Shown here in pieces: positions 38,743 to 48,509 of a DNA stretch of 64,000 bases. The notes under the pieces were generated by a model, which was not told the origin of the DNA, made no database searches, and saw nothing but the letters and a program-made list of their open reading frames with translations. This DNA comes from Betaproteobacteria bacterium (GTDB lineage Bacteria > Pseudomonadota > Gammaproteobacteria > Burkholderiales > Rhodocyclaceae): the NCBI GenBank assembly GCA_016234745.1, contig JACRAR010000074.1, positions 248,001 to 312,000 of the forward strand, in the 5' to 3' direction. Made by a program: the position numbers and the translations under genes. Every line of letters starts with the position of its first letter. Within the stretch, counting starts at the first letter, position 1.

Positions 38743-39552
38743 GTGGCGACATATGCAATCGGCGATATTCAGGGCTGCTTTGAGGCCTTGCAACGCCTGC
38801 TTGCCAAGTGTGGATTCAAACAACGCCACGACCAGCTCTGGTTAGTCGGCGACCTGGTCAACCGCGGTCCGCAATCGCTCGAGGTGCTGCGTTTCGTCAA
38901 GAATTTGGGCGCGGCGGCGGTCACGGTTCTCGGCAATCACGACCTGCACCTGTTGATGGTCGCCGAGGATTGCGCCAAGCAAAGTCACGACGACACTCTG
39001 GGAGAAGTGCTCGCGGCAAGCGATCGGGATGAATTGCTCACCTGGTTGCGCCATCAGCCGCTGATGCACGTCGCCAACAACTTCGCGATGGTGCATGCCG
39101 GTTTGCTGCCGCAGTGGAGCATCAGTCAGGCGCAGACTCTGGCCAGTGAAGTGGAAACAGCCCTGCGTGCCAGCAATTACCGGAAATTTCTGGCACATAT
39201 GCGCGGCAGCGAACCCAAGTCATGGCAGGACGATTTGACGGGCTGGCCGAGGTTGCGCGTGGTCGTCAACGCAATGACCCGACTGCGCTTCTGCTCAATC
39301 GACGGCGAAATGGAGTTTCGCAGCAAGGGCGAGGTCGGCAGCGCTCCGCCCGGCTATCTGCCCTGGTTCGAGACACCGCAGCGCCGCAGCGCCGGCAGCA
39401 CGCTCATTACTGGCCACTGGTCAGCCCTGGGGCTTAAGCTGATGCCTGATTTGCTGGCATTGGATTCCGGCTGTTTCTGGGGAGGGCAACTCAGCGCCGT
39501 GCGACTGGAAGACCGGACGGTATTTCAGGTCGAAGCTTCGCACACGCCCTAA
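38743..39552 (+). CDS. apaH: Bis(5'-nucleosyl)-tetraphosphatase (symmetrical) ApaH
   Basis: Splits Ap4A into two ADP; also decaps Np4-capped RNA in enterobacteria. The 269-residue calcineurin-type phosphatase has GDIQGCF, LVGDLVNRGPQS, VTVLGNHDLHLL and a histidine-bearing C-terminal TLITGHWSALGL. The start is GTG at 38743, four bases after the stop of the dehydratase; no ATG gives the full GDIQG motif. It is probably co-transcribed with the polysaccharide locus without functional relation. Confidence 0.95.
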   Translation: MATYAIGDIQGCFEALQRLLAKCGFKQRHDQLWLVGDLVNRGPQSLEVLRFVKNLGAAAVTVLGNHDLHLLMVAEDCAKQSHDDTLGEVLAASDRDELLTWLRHQPLMHVANNFAMVHAGLLPQWSISQAQTLASEVETALRASNYRKFLAHMRGSEPKSWQDDLTGWPRLRVVVNAMTRLRFCSIDGEMEFRSKGEVGSAPPGYLPWFETPQRRSAGSTLITGHWSALGLKLMPDLLALDSGCFWGGQLSAVRLEDRTVFQVEASHTP

Positions 39553-39559
39553 CCTCAAC

Positions 39560-39604
39560 GGCGGGCACTGGTCCCCCAACTCCAGAATCAAAAACGGGCC
39601 CTAG
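39560..39604 (+). repeat. 31-bp repeat family, degenerate copies
   Basis: A tail-type fragment GGCGGGCACTGG (39560-39571) runs into a longer variant unit starting CTGGTCCCCC (39568) and ending CGGGCCCTAG (39604), 37 bases, with a CCAGAATCAAAAA core. It fills the 48-bp space between the convergent apaH and the glycine-zipper gene. The final CTAG includes the TAG stop (39603-39601) of the latter. Confidence 0.7.
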
Positions 39605-40062
39605 TGGGTGACGCGGGTTTTGCCGCCGCCTGACAATACACGCACCCTGTCCCCGACGTGAAACTGTTCGTCGGCCTCCTGGATGATCGCGCTGATCGTG
39701 CCATTGTCAAACTTGACGGTGATTTCGAGACCCGCCTTTTTGCTGACGTTTTCCTCGAGCGCATGGCCCGCAACCGCACCGCCGACCGCGCCGAGTATGG
39801 TGCCGACGGCCGAGCCCCGCTCGCCGCCGCCGACGTTGCTGCCGGCAATGCCGCCGATCACTCCGCCAACCGCAGTGCCCGCACCGGACTTGTTGCCCTC
39901 GATAGTGACGGAACGAACGCTCTCCACCACGCCCATGCGCACATTCATTTCACGCTGCGTCTGCGCCTGCGAATAGCTGCTGGCGGATTGGCTCGTGGCG
40001 CAGCCGGAAAGCACCAAAGCGGCTGCAGCTAACGTGGTCCAGATCAATATAGTCTTATTCAT
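39601..40062 (-). CDS. Glycine-zipper 2TM domain outer-membrane lipoprotein (SlyB/PcP-like)
   Basis: About 153 residues. Lipoprotein signal with lipobox LSGC (LAAAALVLSGCATS), then after an N-terminal linker a glycine-zipper segment (GAGTAVGGVIGGIAGSNVGG and GTILGAVGGAVAGHALEE) characteristic of the SlyB/17-kDa antigen family, and a small C-terminal beta domain. The ATG at 40062 has AGGAGT 6-11 bases upstream; the longer frame to 40092 overlaps the kinase gene. Probably an envelope-integrity lipoprotein. Its stop codon lies in a 31-bp-family repeat. Confidence 0.88.
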   Translation of the reverse strand: MNKTILIWTTLAAAALVLSGCATSQSASSYSQAQTQREMNVRMGVVESVRSVTIEGNKSGAGTAVGGVIGGIAGSNVGGGERGSAVGTILGAVGGAVAGHALEENVSKKAGLEITVKFDNGTISAIIQEADEQFHVGDRVRVLSGGGKTRVTH

Positions 40063-40072
40063 ATTCGACTCC

Positions 40073-41008
40073 TTACCAAAGTGTTTCGCCAAAAGCTTCC
40101 CGATACCGTGCGGCGATTTCGTCGCGCTGCGGCTTGTGGTTCTGGCCGCCGCGCCGGGTGATTTTGATGGCCCCCATCAAGGAAGCCAAGCGGCCGGTTT
40201 TCTCCCATGCCCAACCCTGCGCTATTCCGTACAGCAAACCCGCCCGGTAGGCATCGCCGCAACCGGTTGGGTCAACCAGGTCTTCCGCTTTGGCGCAGGG
40301 TATCGTGACACGGCCGCCTTGCGTATAGATTTCGGAACCCTTGCCGCCCAAAGTGACGATCAAGGCCTTGACCCGTTGCGCGAGTTCTTCGATATCTTTC
40401 CCGGTACGCTCGCAAAGCAGTTTCGCCTCGTAGTCGTTGACCGTGCAATACGTGGCAAGTTGCATCAAATCCAGCAGTTCCTCGCCATTGAACATCGGCA
40501 TGCCTTGCCCCGGATCAAAGACGAAGGGAATTCCGGCGGCATGGAATTCACGGGCATGCTGGAGCATGCCATCGCGGCCATCCGGAGACACGATGCCAAG
40601 CGAAATATCCCGCGCATCGGCAACATGGTTGAGATGAGAAAAGTTCATCGCCCCCGGATGAAAGGCAGTGATCTGATTGTCGTCCAGGTCGGTGGTGATG
40701 AACGCCTGTGCCGTATAGCTGTCAGGAATTTCCTTGACGTGGTTGGTGTCCAGCTTCAGATGTTTCAAGCGCCGGGCGTAAAGCGCGTAGTCCTCGCCGA
40801 CCGTGGCCATGATCTGCGGTTGTCCGCCCAGCAACTGCAGATTGTATGCAATATTGCCGGCGCATCCGCCAAATTCGCGGCGCAGGTCGGGAACCAGGAA
40901 TGAAACGTTGAGAATGTGTATCTGCTCGGGCAGGATGTGATGCTTGAAACGATCATGGAAAACCATGATTGTGTCATAGGCGAGGGAGCCGCAAATCAGG
41001 GTTTTCAT
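40073..41008 (-). CDS. PfkB family carbohydrate/nucleoside kinase
   Basis: 311 residues. Both ribokinase-family signatures are present: REFGGCAGNIAYNLQLLGG near the N-terminus and DPTGCGDAYRAGLLYGIAQG with the catalytic Asp at the C-terminus. Betaproteobacterial members are often labelled adenosine kinase; the sequence does not settle the substrate. Leftward, with 11 bp to the next gene and 80 bp from tpx. Confidence 0.88.
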   Translation of the reverse strand: MKTLICGSLAYDTIMVFHDRFKHHILPEQIHILNVSFLVPDLRREFGGCAGNIAYNLQLLGGQPQIMATVGEDYALYARRLKHLKLDTNHVKEIPDSYTAQAFITTDLDDNQITAFHPGAMNFSHLNHVADARDISLGIVSPDGRDGMLQHAREFHAAGIPFVFDPGQGMPMFNGEELLDLMQLATYCTVNDYEAKLLCERTGKDIEELAQRVKALIVTLGGKGSEIYTQGGRVTIPCAKAEDLVDPTGCGDAYRAGLLYGIAQGWAWEKTGRLASLMGAIKITRRGGQNHKPQRDEIAARYREAFGETLW

Positions 41009-41088
41009 GGCTGGACTGGTTCCGGGGAATGCCTGAATTATAGCATTCGCGCTCCGGACCCAGCCCAGGTGGGACTGCCAGACTGGGA

Positions 41089-41598
41089 TCAGCCGAGCGC
41101 TGCCAGGGCTGCGTCGTAATTGGGTTCGTTCTTGATCTCGGGCACCAGCTCGGCGTGAATGACTTTGTCGTTCGCGTCGATGACCACTACGGCGCGGGTG
41201 GTAATCCCGGCCAGCGGACCATCGAGGATCTCGACGCCGTAATTGTTCATGAATTCACGGCCGCGCATGGTCGACAGGGGAGTGACATTCTTCAATCCCT
41301 CGACCGTGCAGAAGCGGCTCATGGCGAAGGGTAGATCGGCCGAAATCACCAGCACCACGGTATCGGGCAAATTGCTGGCGCGCTCGTTGAACTTGCGCGT
41401 CGAGGTGGCGCAGGTCGGGGTATCCAGGCTGGGAACGATGTTGAGGACCTTGCGCTTGCCGGCAAAATCCTTGAGTGTCTTGTTGGACAGGTCTGAAGCG
41501 ACCAGCGAGAAGGCTACGGCGTTCTGTCCGGCTTGCGGAAACTGTCCGGCAAGACGAATCGGATTGCCGCCCAGTGTAACAGTGGCAACGGTGCTCAT
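41089..41598 (-). CDS. tpx: Thiol peroxidase Tpx (atypical 2-Cys peroxiredoxin)
   Basis: Periplasmic or cytoplasmic lipid-hydroperoxide peroxidase of 169 residues, reduced by thioredoxin. The peroxidatic cysteine lies in [16 protein letters not shown] and the resolving cysteine in [10 protein letters not shown]. Length and motifs are standard. No regulator site was evident in the 41 bp upstream. Confidence 0.96.
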   Translation of the reverse strand: MSTVATVTLGGNPIRLAGQFPQAGQNAVAFSLVASDLSNKTLKDFAGKRKVLNIVPSLDTPTCATSTRKFNERASNLPDTVVLVISADLPFAMSRFCTVEGLKNVTPLSTMRGREFMNNYGVEILDGPLAGITTRAVVVIDANDKVIHAELVPEIKNEPNYDAALAALG

Positions 41599-41639
41599 GA
41601 CGATACTCCTTTAGGTATGAAGCTTATCAAAGAATACTC

Positions 41640-42467
41640 TCACGGATAAAAAAGATAAAGCCGGTAACCGGCCGCTGCGGCATTCGCAGCATGTTCATGG
41701 ACCACCGCCAGTGTCACGGGAATTTCCCCATTCCTGGCAAATCCGGCATCGATCTTGAAATCCTTGGGCAGGTAGTCTTCGGGCGCCAGCACCTTGCGCA
41801 AGATCGCCTGATCATCGGTGTCGGTCAATGTCAGCTCAAGATGCGGGTAGGTCTGCGCGAAAGGGGCGCGATTCTTCAAAGTGGCCGTCAGAATCAACTG
41901 CCCGTTCGGCGCCGGGCGCAAATCGGAAGACTCTATGCTGATCAGATCGCCTATGCGCGGCAACGGCAAAATGCAATCGAGCGGCTTGCACACTGCCCGA
42001 AGCAGTGGCTTGGAATCCGGCAGCAAGACACCCAGCTCGACCCGAAAATGCACCAATACCTGCAACACCAGCAGCAGCAAGGCAAACACTGCGGCAACGG
42101 CCCAGACCCAGGTGAGGCGGCGTCTGCTTGGCGGATTTTCATGCAACAGCGGCTCAATTTCCTGCGCAGGCTCATCGCTGTCTGCGGTTGATTCGACATC
42201 CGGCTCGTCCGTGGATTGAAGATCAACGTCGGTGCTCTCCACAGGCTCGGTAAAGAGCGAGGGCTCACAGGGGAATCCCTCTGGTTCGAGAAGATCAGGC
42301 AATGGCGCAGGAGTCAGGCTCGCTTCAACCGACGTTTCGAGCAGCGTGTCAATCGCATTGAAGACATGCTGGCATTGCCCGCAGCGGACCTTGCCCTGCA
42401 CTGCCTTGAGTTGTTCCGGCGTAACGCGAAAGGATGTATTGCAATTCGGACAGCGCGTGATCATCAT
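41640..42467 (-). CDS. Zinc-ribbon (MJ0042) and DUF3426 domain membrane protein
   Basis: 275 residues. The N-terminal zinc ribbon MMITRCPNCNTSFRVT...VRCGQCQHVFNA has two CxxC pairs. An acidic linker follows (about 45-110), then a membrane helix (LTWVWAVAAVFALLLLVLQ) and a C-terminal DUF3426 domain with the LTATLKNRAPFAQTYPHLELTL segment. Function unknown; this gene almost always follows prmA in betaproteobacteria and overlaps it by 4 bp here. Confidence 0.85.
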   Translation of the reverse strand: MMITRCPNCNTSFRVTPEQLKAVQGKVRCGQCQHVFNAIDTLLETSVEASLTPAPLPDLLEPEGFPCEPSLFTEPVESTDVDLQSTDEPDVESTADSDEPAQEIEPLLHENPPSRRRLTWVWAVAAVFALLLLVLQVLVHFRVELGVLLPDSKPLLRAVCKPLDCILPLPRIGDLISIESSDLRPAPNGQLILTATLKNRAPFAQTYPHLELTLTDTDDQAILRKVLAPEDYLPKDFKIDAGFARNGEIPVTLAVVHEHAANAAAAGYRLYLFYP

Positions 42468-43399
42468 GCCGGCTGCCCTCCCGCCGCACTTTCCAGACGC
42501 ACCCAGCCATCCAGAGCGGCACCACGCCTCAGCGCGATGAAAGGCGCATAAGCGGCAATGACTTCCTCGGCCTGGGATTCCAGGATGCCACTCAAGGCCA
42601 AACGTCCTCCGGGCTTATTCCCCGAAGCGGTTGCAACCCGCGCGGCAATCACAGGTGCCATCAGGCAAAGCGGATTGGTAAGGATGTTGGCAACCACGCG
42701 ATCGAAGGTTTCATCCAGCCGTGCTCGCGAGTGACGAAGCTCAAGATTAACCTGATTCGCGGCGGCATTGTCGTGGGCGACCTGCAAGGCACCGTCGTCT
42801 ATATCCACGCCGATCACCTGGTTTGCGCCCAGCTTGGCGGCGGCAATTGCCAGAATACCCGAGCCGCAACCATAATCGAGAACCGATTCGCCCCCCTGCA
42901 GATTTTCGCAGAGCCATTCCAGACACAGCCGCGTGGTGGGATGCGACCCGGTTCCGAACGCCATGCCCGGATCGAGCTGCAGGTTGATCGCTGCCGGGTC
43001 CGGTGCAGCATGCCAGGAAGGAATGATCCACAGGCGGGGATTGATCTGGATCGGCTCGAACTGGGATTGCGTCAATTGCACCCAGTTCTGCTCGGCGACT
43101 TCCTCGATGCGCATGAGTGATGGCCTGTCGATGCCAACGGCATTGCAGGCAGCTGCAATCCTGCGCGGCAATTCGTCCGGGTCAGCAGACGGCTCGAACA
43201 AGGCAGTGACGCGGTTGCGCAGCCAAAGGTTGGGCGAAACTTCGCTATCTGCACCGGGTTCGCCGAAGCGGGCTGTCTCGTGAACCGTACCGGCTTCGGC
43301 GTCCTCGACGCTGACCGTCAGCGCACCCTGTTCCAACAGCGCATCCGCCAGCGCATCGGCGTGATCGGCATCGGCCTCGAGAGCGACACTCAGCCACAT
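42464..43399 (-). CDS. prmA: Ribosomal protein L11 methyltransferase PrmA
   Basis: Trimethylates ribosomal protein L11. 311 residues with an N-terminal substrate-recognition domain and SAM-binding VLDYGCGSGILAIAAAKLGA, then VDIDDGALQVAHDNAAANQV and the catalytic NxxxxPL in VANILTNPLCLMAP. Follows accC with a 14-bp gap, the typical accB-accC-prmA operon. Confidence 0.95.
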   Translation of the reverse strand: MWLSVALEADADHADALADALLEQGALTVSVEDAEAGTVHETARFGEPGADSEVSPNLWLRNRVTALFEPSADPDELPRRIAAACNAVGIDRPSLMRIEEVAEQNWVQLTQSQFEPIQINPRLWIIPSWHAAPDPAAINLQLDPGMAFGTGSHPTTRLCLEWLCENLQGGESVLDYGCGSGILAIAAAKLGANQVIGVDIDDGALQVAHDNAAANQVNLELRHSRARLDETFDRVVANILTNPLCLMAPVIAARVATASGNKPGGRLALSGILESQAEEVIAAYAPFIALRRGAALDGWVRLESAAGGQPA

Positions 43400-43413
43400 G
43401 GCTAGATCTGGTC

Positions 43414-44778
43414 TTATTTGCCTTTGCTTGCCTTGTCCCTGGCGGCAAGTTTTTGTTCGAGGTAGTGGATGCTGGTGCCGCCTTCGATGAAGCGGGCATC
43501 ATGCATGAGTTCCAGATGCAGCGGAATATTGGTCTTGATCCCTTCCACCGCCATCTCCGAGAGCGCAATCCGCATGCGACGTATGGCCTGATCGCGGTTA
43601 TCGCCGAAGGCGATGAGCTTGCCGATCATCGAGTCGTAGTCGGATGGAATGGTGTAACCCTGATAAATATGGGTATCGACGCGGATGCCCGGACCTCCGG
43701 GAGGATGATAGGAAACGATCTTCCCCGGGGAAGGCGTGAACTTGAATGGATCCTCGGCATTGATGCGGCATTCGATGGCGTGACCCTTGAGCGCGACATC
43801 GCGCTGGCGGAACCAGAGCTTCTCTCCCGCAGCGATGCGGATCTGCGCCTGCACGATATCGATGCCGGTGACTTGTTCGGTGACCGTATGCTCGACCTGC
43901 ACCCGCGTGTTCATTTCAATGAAGTAGAACTCGCCGTTCTCGAACAGGAATTCAAAGGTGCCTGCGCCGCGGTAGTTGATCTTGCGACACGCCTCGGCAC
44001 AGCGCTCGCCGACCCGCGTGATCAGGCGCGGGCTGATCGCGGTGGCGGGCGCTTCTTCGATGACCTTCTGGTGGCGGCGTTGCATCGAACAGTCGCGTTC
44101 ACCGAGATAAACGGCATTCCTGTAGCTGTCCGCCAGAATCTGAATCTCGATATGGCGCGGATTCTCGAGATACTTTTCCAGATACACCACCGGGTTGCCA
44201 AAGGCCGCATCGGCTTCGGCACGCGTCGTGTGCACGGCATTGATGAGCGCCGCTTCGGTATGCACGACGCGCATGCCGCGGCCGCCCCCGCCGCCAGCCG
44301 CCTTGATGATGACCGGATAGCCGATGCCGCGGGCAATCTTGACGATTTCCTTGGGATCCTCCGGCAAAGCCCCTTCCGAGCCCGGAACGCAGGGCACCCC
44401 GGCAGCTTTCATGGCATCCCGGGCGCTGATCTTGTCACCCATCAGCCGGATGGTCTCCGGATGCGGGCCGATGAAGACGAAGCCGGATTTCTCGACACGT
44501 TCGGCAAAATCCGCGTTTTCCGAAAGGAAGCCGTACCCGGGGTGAATCGCCTCCGAATCGGTGACTTCTGCCGCCGAAATGATCGCCGGGATGTTCAGGT
44601 AACTCGAGCTAGCCTGGGGCGGACCGATGCAGACGGACTCATCGGAAAGCTTGACGTACTTCGCTTCCGTGTCGGCGGTGGAATGGACCACGACCGTCTT
44701 GATGCCCAGTTCGCGGCAGGCGCGCTGAATGCGCAGGGCAATCTCCCCGCGGTTGGCGATGAGGATTTTTTCAAACAT
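43414..44778 (-). CDS. accC: Acetyl-CoA carboxylase, biotin carboxylase subunit
   Basis: Carboxylates biotin on AccB with bicarbonate and ATP in the first step of fatty acid synthesis. 454 residues, ATP-grasp: [21 protein letters not shown], the glycine-rich [31 protein letters not shown] and the catalytic [14 protein letters not shown]. Eleven bases separate it from accB, confirming an operon. Confidence 0.98.
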   Translation of the reverse strand: MFEKILIANRGEIALRIQRACRELGIKTVVVHSTADTEAKYVKLSDESVCIGPPQASSSYLNIPAIISAAEVTDSEAIHPGYGFLSENADFAERVEKSGFVFIGPHPETIRLMGDKISARDAMKAAGVPCVPGSEGALPEDPKEIVKIARGIGYPVIIKAAGGGGGRGMRVVHTEAALINAVHTTRAEADAAFGNPVVYLEKYLENPRHIEIQILADSYRNAVYLGERDCSMQRRHQKVIEEAPATAISPRLITRVGERCAEACRKINYRGAGTFEFLFENGEFYFIEMNTRVQVEHTVTEQVTGIDIVQAQIRIAAGEKLWFRQRDVALKGHAIECRINAEDPFKFTPSPGKIVSYHPPGGPGIRVDTHIYQGYTIPSDYDSMIGKLIAFGDNRDQAIRRMRIALSEMAVEGIKTNIPLHLELMHDARFIEGGTSIHYLEQKLAARDKASKGK

Positions 44779-44789
44779 GGATTGCGGTT

Positions 44790-45239
44790 TCAGCCGATCA
44801 GGAACATCGGCTGGCCAAATTCAACCGGCTGGCCATTTTCCACGAGGATCGCCTTGATCACGCCACCCGCATCGGCTTCGATCTCGTTCATCAGCTTCAT
44901 GGCTTCGATAACGCACAGTATGTCGCCTTCCTTGACCGTCTGTCCGACTTCGACGAATGCCGAGGACTCAGGCGAACCGGCACGATAGAACGTGCCCACC
45001 ATGGGTGCCTTGACGGTATGTCCTGCGGCTTCCTGCGTCTCGGCAGCCGCCTTTCCCGCAACAGGGGCTGCCGGTTCGGAATGAACCGCCGCGGGGGCGC
45101 TCATCATGTAGGTGGTCGCGGGCGGGATGGCGGCCTGCTTGACGATGCGCACTTTCTCCTCGCCTTCGGTCACTTCGAGTTCAGTGATGCCCGACTCCTG
45201 GACAAGGTCAATCAGTTTCTTGAGTTTTCTCAGATCCAT
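44790..45239 (-). CDS. accB: Acetyl-CoA carboxylase biotin carboxyl carrier protein
   Basis: 149 residues. The C-terminal biotinyl domain holds the biotinylated lysine K115 in [11 protein letters not shown]; the thumb loop [12 protein letters not shown] is present as in E. coli-type BCCP. The N-terminal [22 protein letters not shown] is followed by an Ala/Pro-rich linker (about 38-70). First gene of accB-accC-prmA; one copy of the 31-bp repeat lies 33 bp upstream. Confidence 0.97.
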   Translation of the reverse strand: MDLRKLKKLIDLVQESGITELEVTEGEEKVRIVKQAAIPPATTYMMSAPAAVHSEPAAPVAGKAAAETQEAAGHTVKAPMVGTFYRAGSPESSAFVEVGQTVKEGDILCVIEAMKLMNEIEADAGGVIKAILVENGQPVEFGQPMFLIG

Positions 45240-45272
45240 GGGTACTCCCGGTGAATCAAAAATGACGCTGCG

Positions 45273-45303
45273 CTAGTGCCCGAATTTCTCTCTGGGGTGC
45301 CAG
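45273..45303 (-). repeat. 31-bp interspersed palindromic repeat, single copy
   Basis: In minus-strand orientation the unit starts CTGGCACCCCAGAG and ends TTCGGGCACTAG. It fills part of the 83-bp gap between aroQ (stop 45323) and accB (start 45239), both leftward. It lies in what would be the accB leader, so it could affect accB expression if transcribed. Confidence 0.8.
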
Positions 45304-45322
45304 GCGCATGCCCGAATGGATT

Positions 45323-45811
45323 TCAGGATGACTTGATGCGCTCAAGTGCGGCAGCCAAGGCAAGTTCGTAACCGGTACTGCCCAGGCCGCAAATGACGCC
45401 AACGGCGATGTCGGAAAAATAAGAATGCTGGCGAAAGGATTCCCGCGCATGAATATTCGACAAATGAACTTCTATGAACGGAATCGCGACAGCCGTCAAG
45501 GCATCGCGCAGGGCAATGCTGGTATGGGTATAGGCAGCCGGGTTGATGATGATGAATTGGACGCCTTCGCTGGCCGCTGACTGCACCCGGTCGACCAGTT
45601 CTCCCTCGCTGTTGCTTTGATAGCTCTCCACCTGGACACCGGCAGCACGGCCTTGGGCTTCCATCGTCCGGTGGATTTGCTCAAGGGTATTGTGTCCGTA
45701 GATACCCGGCTCGCGACTGCCGAGCAGATTCAAATTGGGGCCATGCAGCACAAGAATGCGCGGCTTGGGATTCTCGGCGGAAGGTTTTTTAGTGCCAGTT
45801 TGCTTGGACAT
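45323..45811 (-). CDS. aroQ: 3-dehydroquinate dehydratase, type II
   Basis: Third step of the shikimate pathway. 162 residues; flavodoxin-like dodecameric enzyme with [21 protein letters not shown] (catalytic Arg and Tyr), [18 protein letters not shown] and [16 protein letters not shown]. The first ~17 residues (Lys/Pro-rich) are longer than usual and the true start could be internal, but no better start has a ribosome binding site. Confidence 0.95.
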   Translation of the reverse strand: MSKQTGTKKPSAENPKPRILVLHGPNLNLLGSREPGIYGHNTLEQIHRTMEAQGRAAGVQVESYQSNSEGELVDRVQSAASEGVQFIIINPAAYTHTSIALRDALTAVAIPFIEVHLSNIHARESFRQHSYFSDIAVGVICGLGSTGYELALAAALERIKSS

Positions 45812-45904
45812 GGGTGCAAGTTTGCCGCAAATCGATGCAATTTGTCTAGCCCGGAACTGAAAATAACTGCCTGTCTTGCAGCATAGATCCGGGAATTCAG
45901 TGAG

Positions 45905-46459
45905 TTACCTGGTCAATTCCATGAGGATCGCCTCGAAGGTGGATTCCTTCCAGATTCCAAGACGAGTCTCCAGTAAGTTGCCGTTCCTGTCGATCAATAC
46001 CGTAAATGGCAAACCACCTGCCAGATTGCCCAATCCAGCCGTGATTGGCAACAAATCGGTCGCGCCAATCAACAATGGATAGGAGACTGGGGTTTCAAGT
46101 GAAAATTGTCGCACTTTGTCTGCATTATCGAAGGCAATCCCTACAAATTGAACGCCTTTATCCGCAAATTTCTGCTGCAGCCGGGAGAAGGCCGGCATCT
46201 CTTCGCGGCACGGTGCGCACCAGGTCGCCCAAAAATTAACCACCAAAATTTTTCCCTGCCATTGGCTAAGGCTCTGCTTCACGGCAAGAACATCAGAGAG
46301 AGTGAGCGCCAACAGCTGTTGCGTTGCTGCTGCCTTGTCTTGCGCCTGCGCGCCATCCCCCACCAGTTCTGTCTGACCACGCTCGGCGACCAACAAACCC
46401 GCTGTCGTGGCAAGCAATGCGGCGGCGGCAATCAAGACGTAGCGAACAACAGGTTTCAT
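45905..46459 (-). CDS. TlpA/ResA-like periplasmic thiol-disulfide oxidoreductase
   Basis: 184 residues with an N-terminal membrane anchor (YVLIAAAALLATTAGLLVA) and a thioredoxin fold with VVNFWATWCAPCREEMPAF. The cis-proline segment is GLPFTVLIDRNGN. Such proteins reduce apocytochromes or copper-site cysteines. It overlaps the upstream unknown gene by 4 bp (ATGA). Assigned to the family with confidence, not to a specific pathway. Confidence 0.88.
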   Translation of the reverse strand: MKPVVRYVLIAAAALLATTAGLLVAERGQTELVGDGAQAQDKAAATQQLLALTLSDVLAVKQSLSQWQGKILVVNFWATWCAPCREEMPAFSRLQQKFADKGVQFVGIAFDNADKVRQFSLETPVSYPLLIGATDLLPITAGLGNLAGGLPFTVLIDRNGNLLETRLGIWKESTFEAILMELTR

Positions 46460-47088
46460 GATCCCTGCAACAGCGCCGCAACCGTCTCAATGCCGGCCCG
46501 TCCTGCAACCTGGCCGGTATGCGGATTGCGCCGGTGCATGCGTTCCAGCGAATACGGATAGATCGACAGCATGAGAGTGGTTTCCTCCCCTTCGAGTCGC
46601 AAACGGGCCTCCAGTTGCTCATTCCAATAGGTAGGGCCGTTGTGATGAATATCAGCATGTTCAAAGCAGATGCCGTGATCCAGCAGGAAGATCTCCACTT
46701 CTTTGGCGCTGTCGGCAAATAATTCGATTTCCGCTTCGGCATAGCGTCCAGCGGTGCCATCGAGGACCGGGCCGGTCAGGTAAGGCTTGAACCTCTCGAG
46801 CCGGCGCATCATGTCCAGCGCTTCCCGGCGCAACAGGGCCAGACGCTCACGCAACTCTTCGGGCTGAAAGATGTTCAGATATTCCCGCAGCGCTTCCTCG
46901 ATTTCCTGATTCGCAGGTAAGGCTTCACTCTCTGGAACACCAAGCTGCTTGGCTGCTTTACGCTTGGCCAAGCCATAGTTGGTGATGCCATCTTCCGCCA
47001 TCAGGCGCGCTGCCAGGCTGGTGATGTCGCGCCGCATGGCGTCCATGTGGTGCAGATGTCTGGGGTGCTTGGCGTTGTTGCGAGGCAT
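46456..47088 (-). CDS. Conserved hypothetical protein, nucleotidyltransferase-like core
   Basis: 210 residues, soluble. N-terminal half is helical and charged (ITSLAARLMAEDGITNYGLAKRKAAKQLG). The segment FKPYLTGPVLDGTAGRYAEAEIELFADSAKEVEIFLL resembles (in shortened form) the minimal nucleotidyltransferase core, TG.V..GTA..EIEL.ADS, in which the GS and DxD positions are degenerate (GP; E-I-E). It is divergent from mpl by 71 bp and overlaps the TlpA-like gene. I recall no characterised homologue. An in-frame ATG at 47046 is an alternative start. Confidence 0.6.
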   Translation of the reverse strand: MPRNNAKHPRHLHHMDAMRRDITSLAARLMAEDGITNYGLAKRKAAKQLGVPESEALPANQEIEEALREYLNIFQPEELRERLALLRREALDMMRRLERFKPYLTGPVLDGTAGRYAEAEIELFADSAKEVEIFLLDHGICFEHADIHHNGPTYWNEQLEARLRLEGEETTLMLSIYPYSLERMHRRNPHTGQVAGRAGIETVAALLQGS

Positions 47089-47159
47089 GGCTGCGGCGTC
47101 GGCTATAATTCTTCGCCATTCTACACAGCCGGTCGGCTCCCCCGACTATTCCTTCCAGA

Positions 47160-48509
47160 ATGCACATTCACATCCTCGGCATCTGTGGCACATTCATGGG
47201 AGGCGTGGCGCTGCTGGCACGCAGCGCCGGGCATCGCGTCAGCGGCTGCGATGCCAATGTCTATCCGCCCATGAGCACCCAGCTGGAGGAACAAGGCATC
47301 GCCCTGACCGAGGGGTACGACCCGGGCCAGATTGATCTGAAACCTGATCTGTTTGTCGTCGGCAATGCCATTTCCCGCGGCAATCCACTGCTCGAGGAAA
47401 TCCTCGCACGCGACCTGCCCTACACTTCGGGCCCTCAATGGCTGGCGGAGCATGTTCTGAAAGGCAAATGGGTGCTCGGGGTGGCGGGAACCCACGGCAA
47501 AACGACCACCACGGCGCTTCTAGCCTGGATACTGGAAGATGCCGGCCTGAATCCCGGCTTTCTGGTTGGCGGCGTCCCCCAGGATTTCGGCCTTTCGGCG
47601 CGGTTGACCGAGTCGCCGTTCTTCGTGATCGAAGCAGATGAATACGATACGGCCTTCTGCGACAAGCGCTCGAAGTTCATACATTACCGGCCGCGAACCC
47701 TGATCCTGAATAATCTTGAATTTGATCATGCAGACATCTTCGCTGATCTTGCGGCGATTGAGACCCAATTTCATCATTTGGTGCGAACCCTGCCGAACAA
47801 CGGACTAATTATCGCGAATGCCGGTGAAGAAGCGTTGAAACGCGTCCTGGCACGCGGCTGCTGGACCCCGTTAGCCTGGTTCAATGGCATCGAGGGTTGG
47901 CAGGCCAATGCCACGGACGAAAGCGACGGCCGGTTTGAGGTTAGCTATGCCGAAAAAACCATGGGGCATACTCGTTTATCACTGCCCGGAGCGCACAACC
48001 GCGCCAATGCCCTGGCCGCACTAGCAGCCGCGCGTCATGCCGGGGTAAGCACCGCGGTCGGCTTGTCGGCCATGACGCGCTTCCAGGGCGTCAAACGCCG
48101 TCTCGAAATTCGCGGCACTGCGAACGGGGTGACCGTTTATGACGATTTCGCCCACCATCCCACGGCGATCTCGGTGACCATCGCCGGCCTGCGCGGACGC
48201 GTCGGCAAGCAACGCATCATCGCCGTGTTGGAGCCGCGTTCCAACACCATGAAGCTGGGCAGCATGAAAGCACAGTTGCCGGACAGCCTGGCGGATGCCG
48301 ATGCCGTTTTCTGCTACGCCCGCCAGCTCGGCTGGGATGCGGCCGCTGCCTTGGCGCCGCTTGGAGGCAAGGCACAGACCTTCGACGATCTTGATGTCCT
48401 GGTCAGCGCCGTGGCAAGAATTGCCCGATCGGGCGACCACGTGCTGGTGATGAGCAACGGCGGTTTCGGCGGCATACATGCCAAGCTGCTAGCGGCAATG
48501 GCCGGCTAG
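47160..48509 (+). CDS. mpl: UDP-N-acetylmuramate:L-alanyl-gamma-D-glutamyl-meso-diaminopimelate ligase
   Basis: Recycles murein tripeptide by joining it to UDP-MurNAc. 449 residues of Mur-ligase type: the N-terminal HILGICGTFMGGVALLARSAGH, the ATP loop VLGVAGTHGKTTTTALLAW, EADEYDTAFCDKRSKF with the metal-binding residues and VYDDFAHHPTAI. The first motif ICGTFMGG distinguishes Mpl from MurC. The stop codon TAG (48507-48509) is part of the first CTAG of a 31-bp repeat pair, so the repeat directly defines the gene end. Confidence 0.95.
   Translation: MHIHILGICGTFMGGVALLARSAGHRVSGCDANVYPPMSTQLEEQGIALTEGYDPGQIDLKPDLFVVGNAISRGNPLLEEILARDLPYTSGPQWLAEHVLKGKWVLGVAGTHGKTTTTALLAWILEDAGLNPGFLVGGVPQDFGLSARLTESPFFVIEADEYDTAFCDKRSKFIHYRPRTLILNNLEFDHADIFADLAAIETQFHHLVRTLPNNGLIIANAGEEALKRVLARGCWTPLAWFNGIEGWQANATDESDGRFEVSYAEKTMGHTRLSLPGAHNRANALAALAAARHAGVSTAVGLSAMTRFQGVKRRLEIRGTANGVTVYDDFAHHPTAISVTIAGLRGRVGKQRIIAVLEPRSNTMKLGSMKAQLPDSLADADAVFCYARQLGWDAAAALAPLGGKAQTFDDLDVLVSAVARIARSGDHVLVMSNGGFGGIHAKLLAAMAG

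Noticed and set aside
43453..44988. A 511-residue open frame on the plus strand over accC and accB
   Set aside because: Antisense to two essential fatty-acid synthesis genes whose products are unmistakable.
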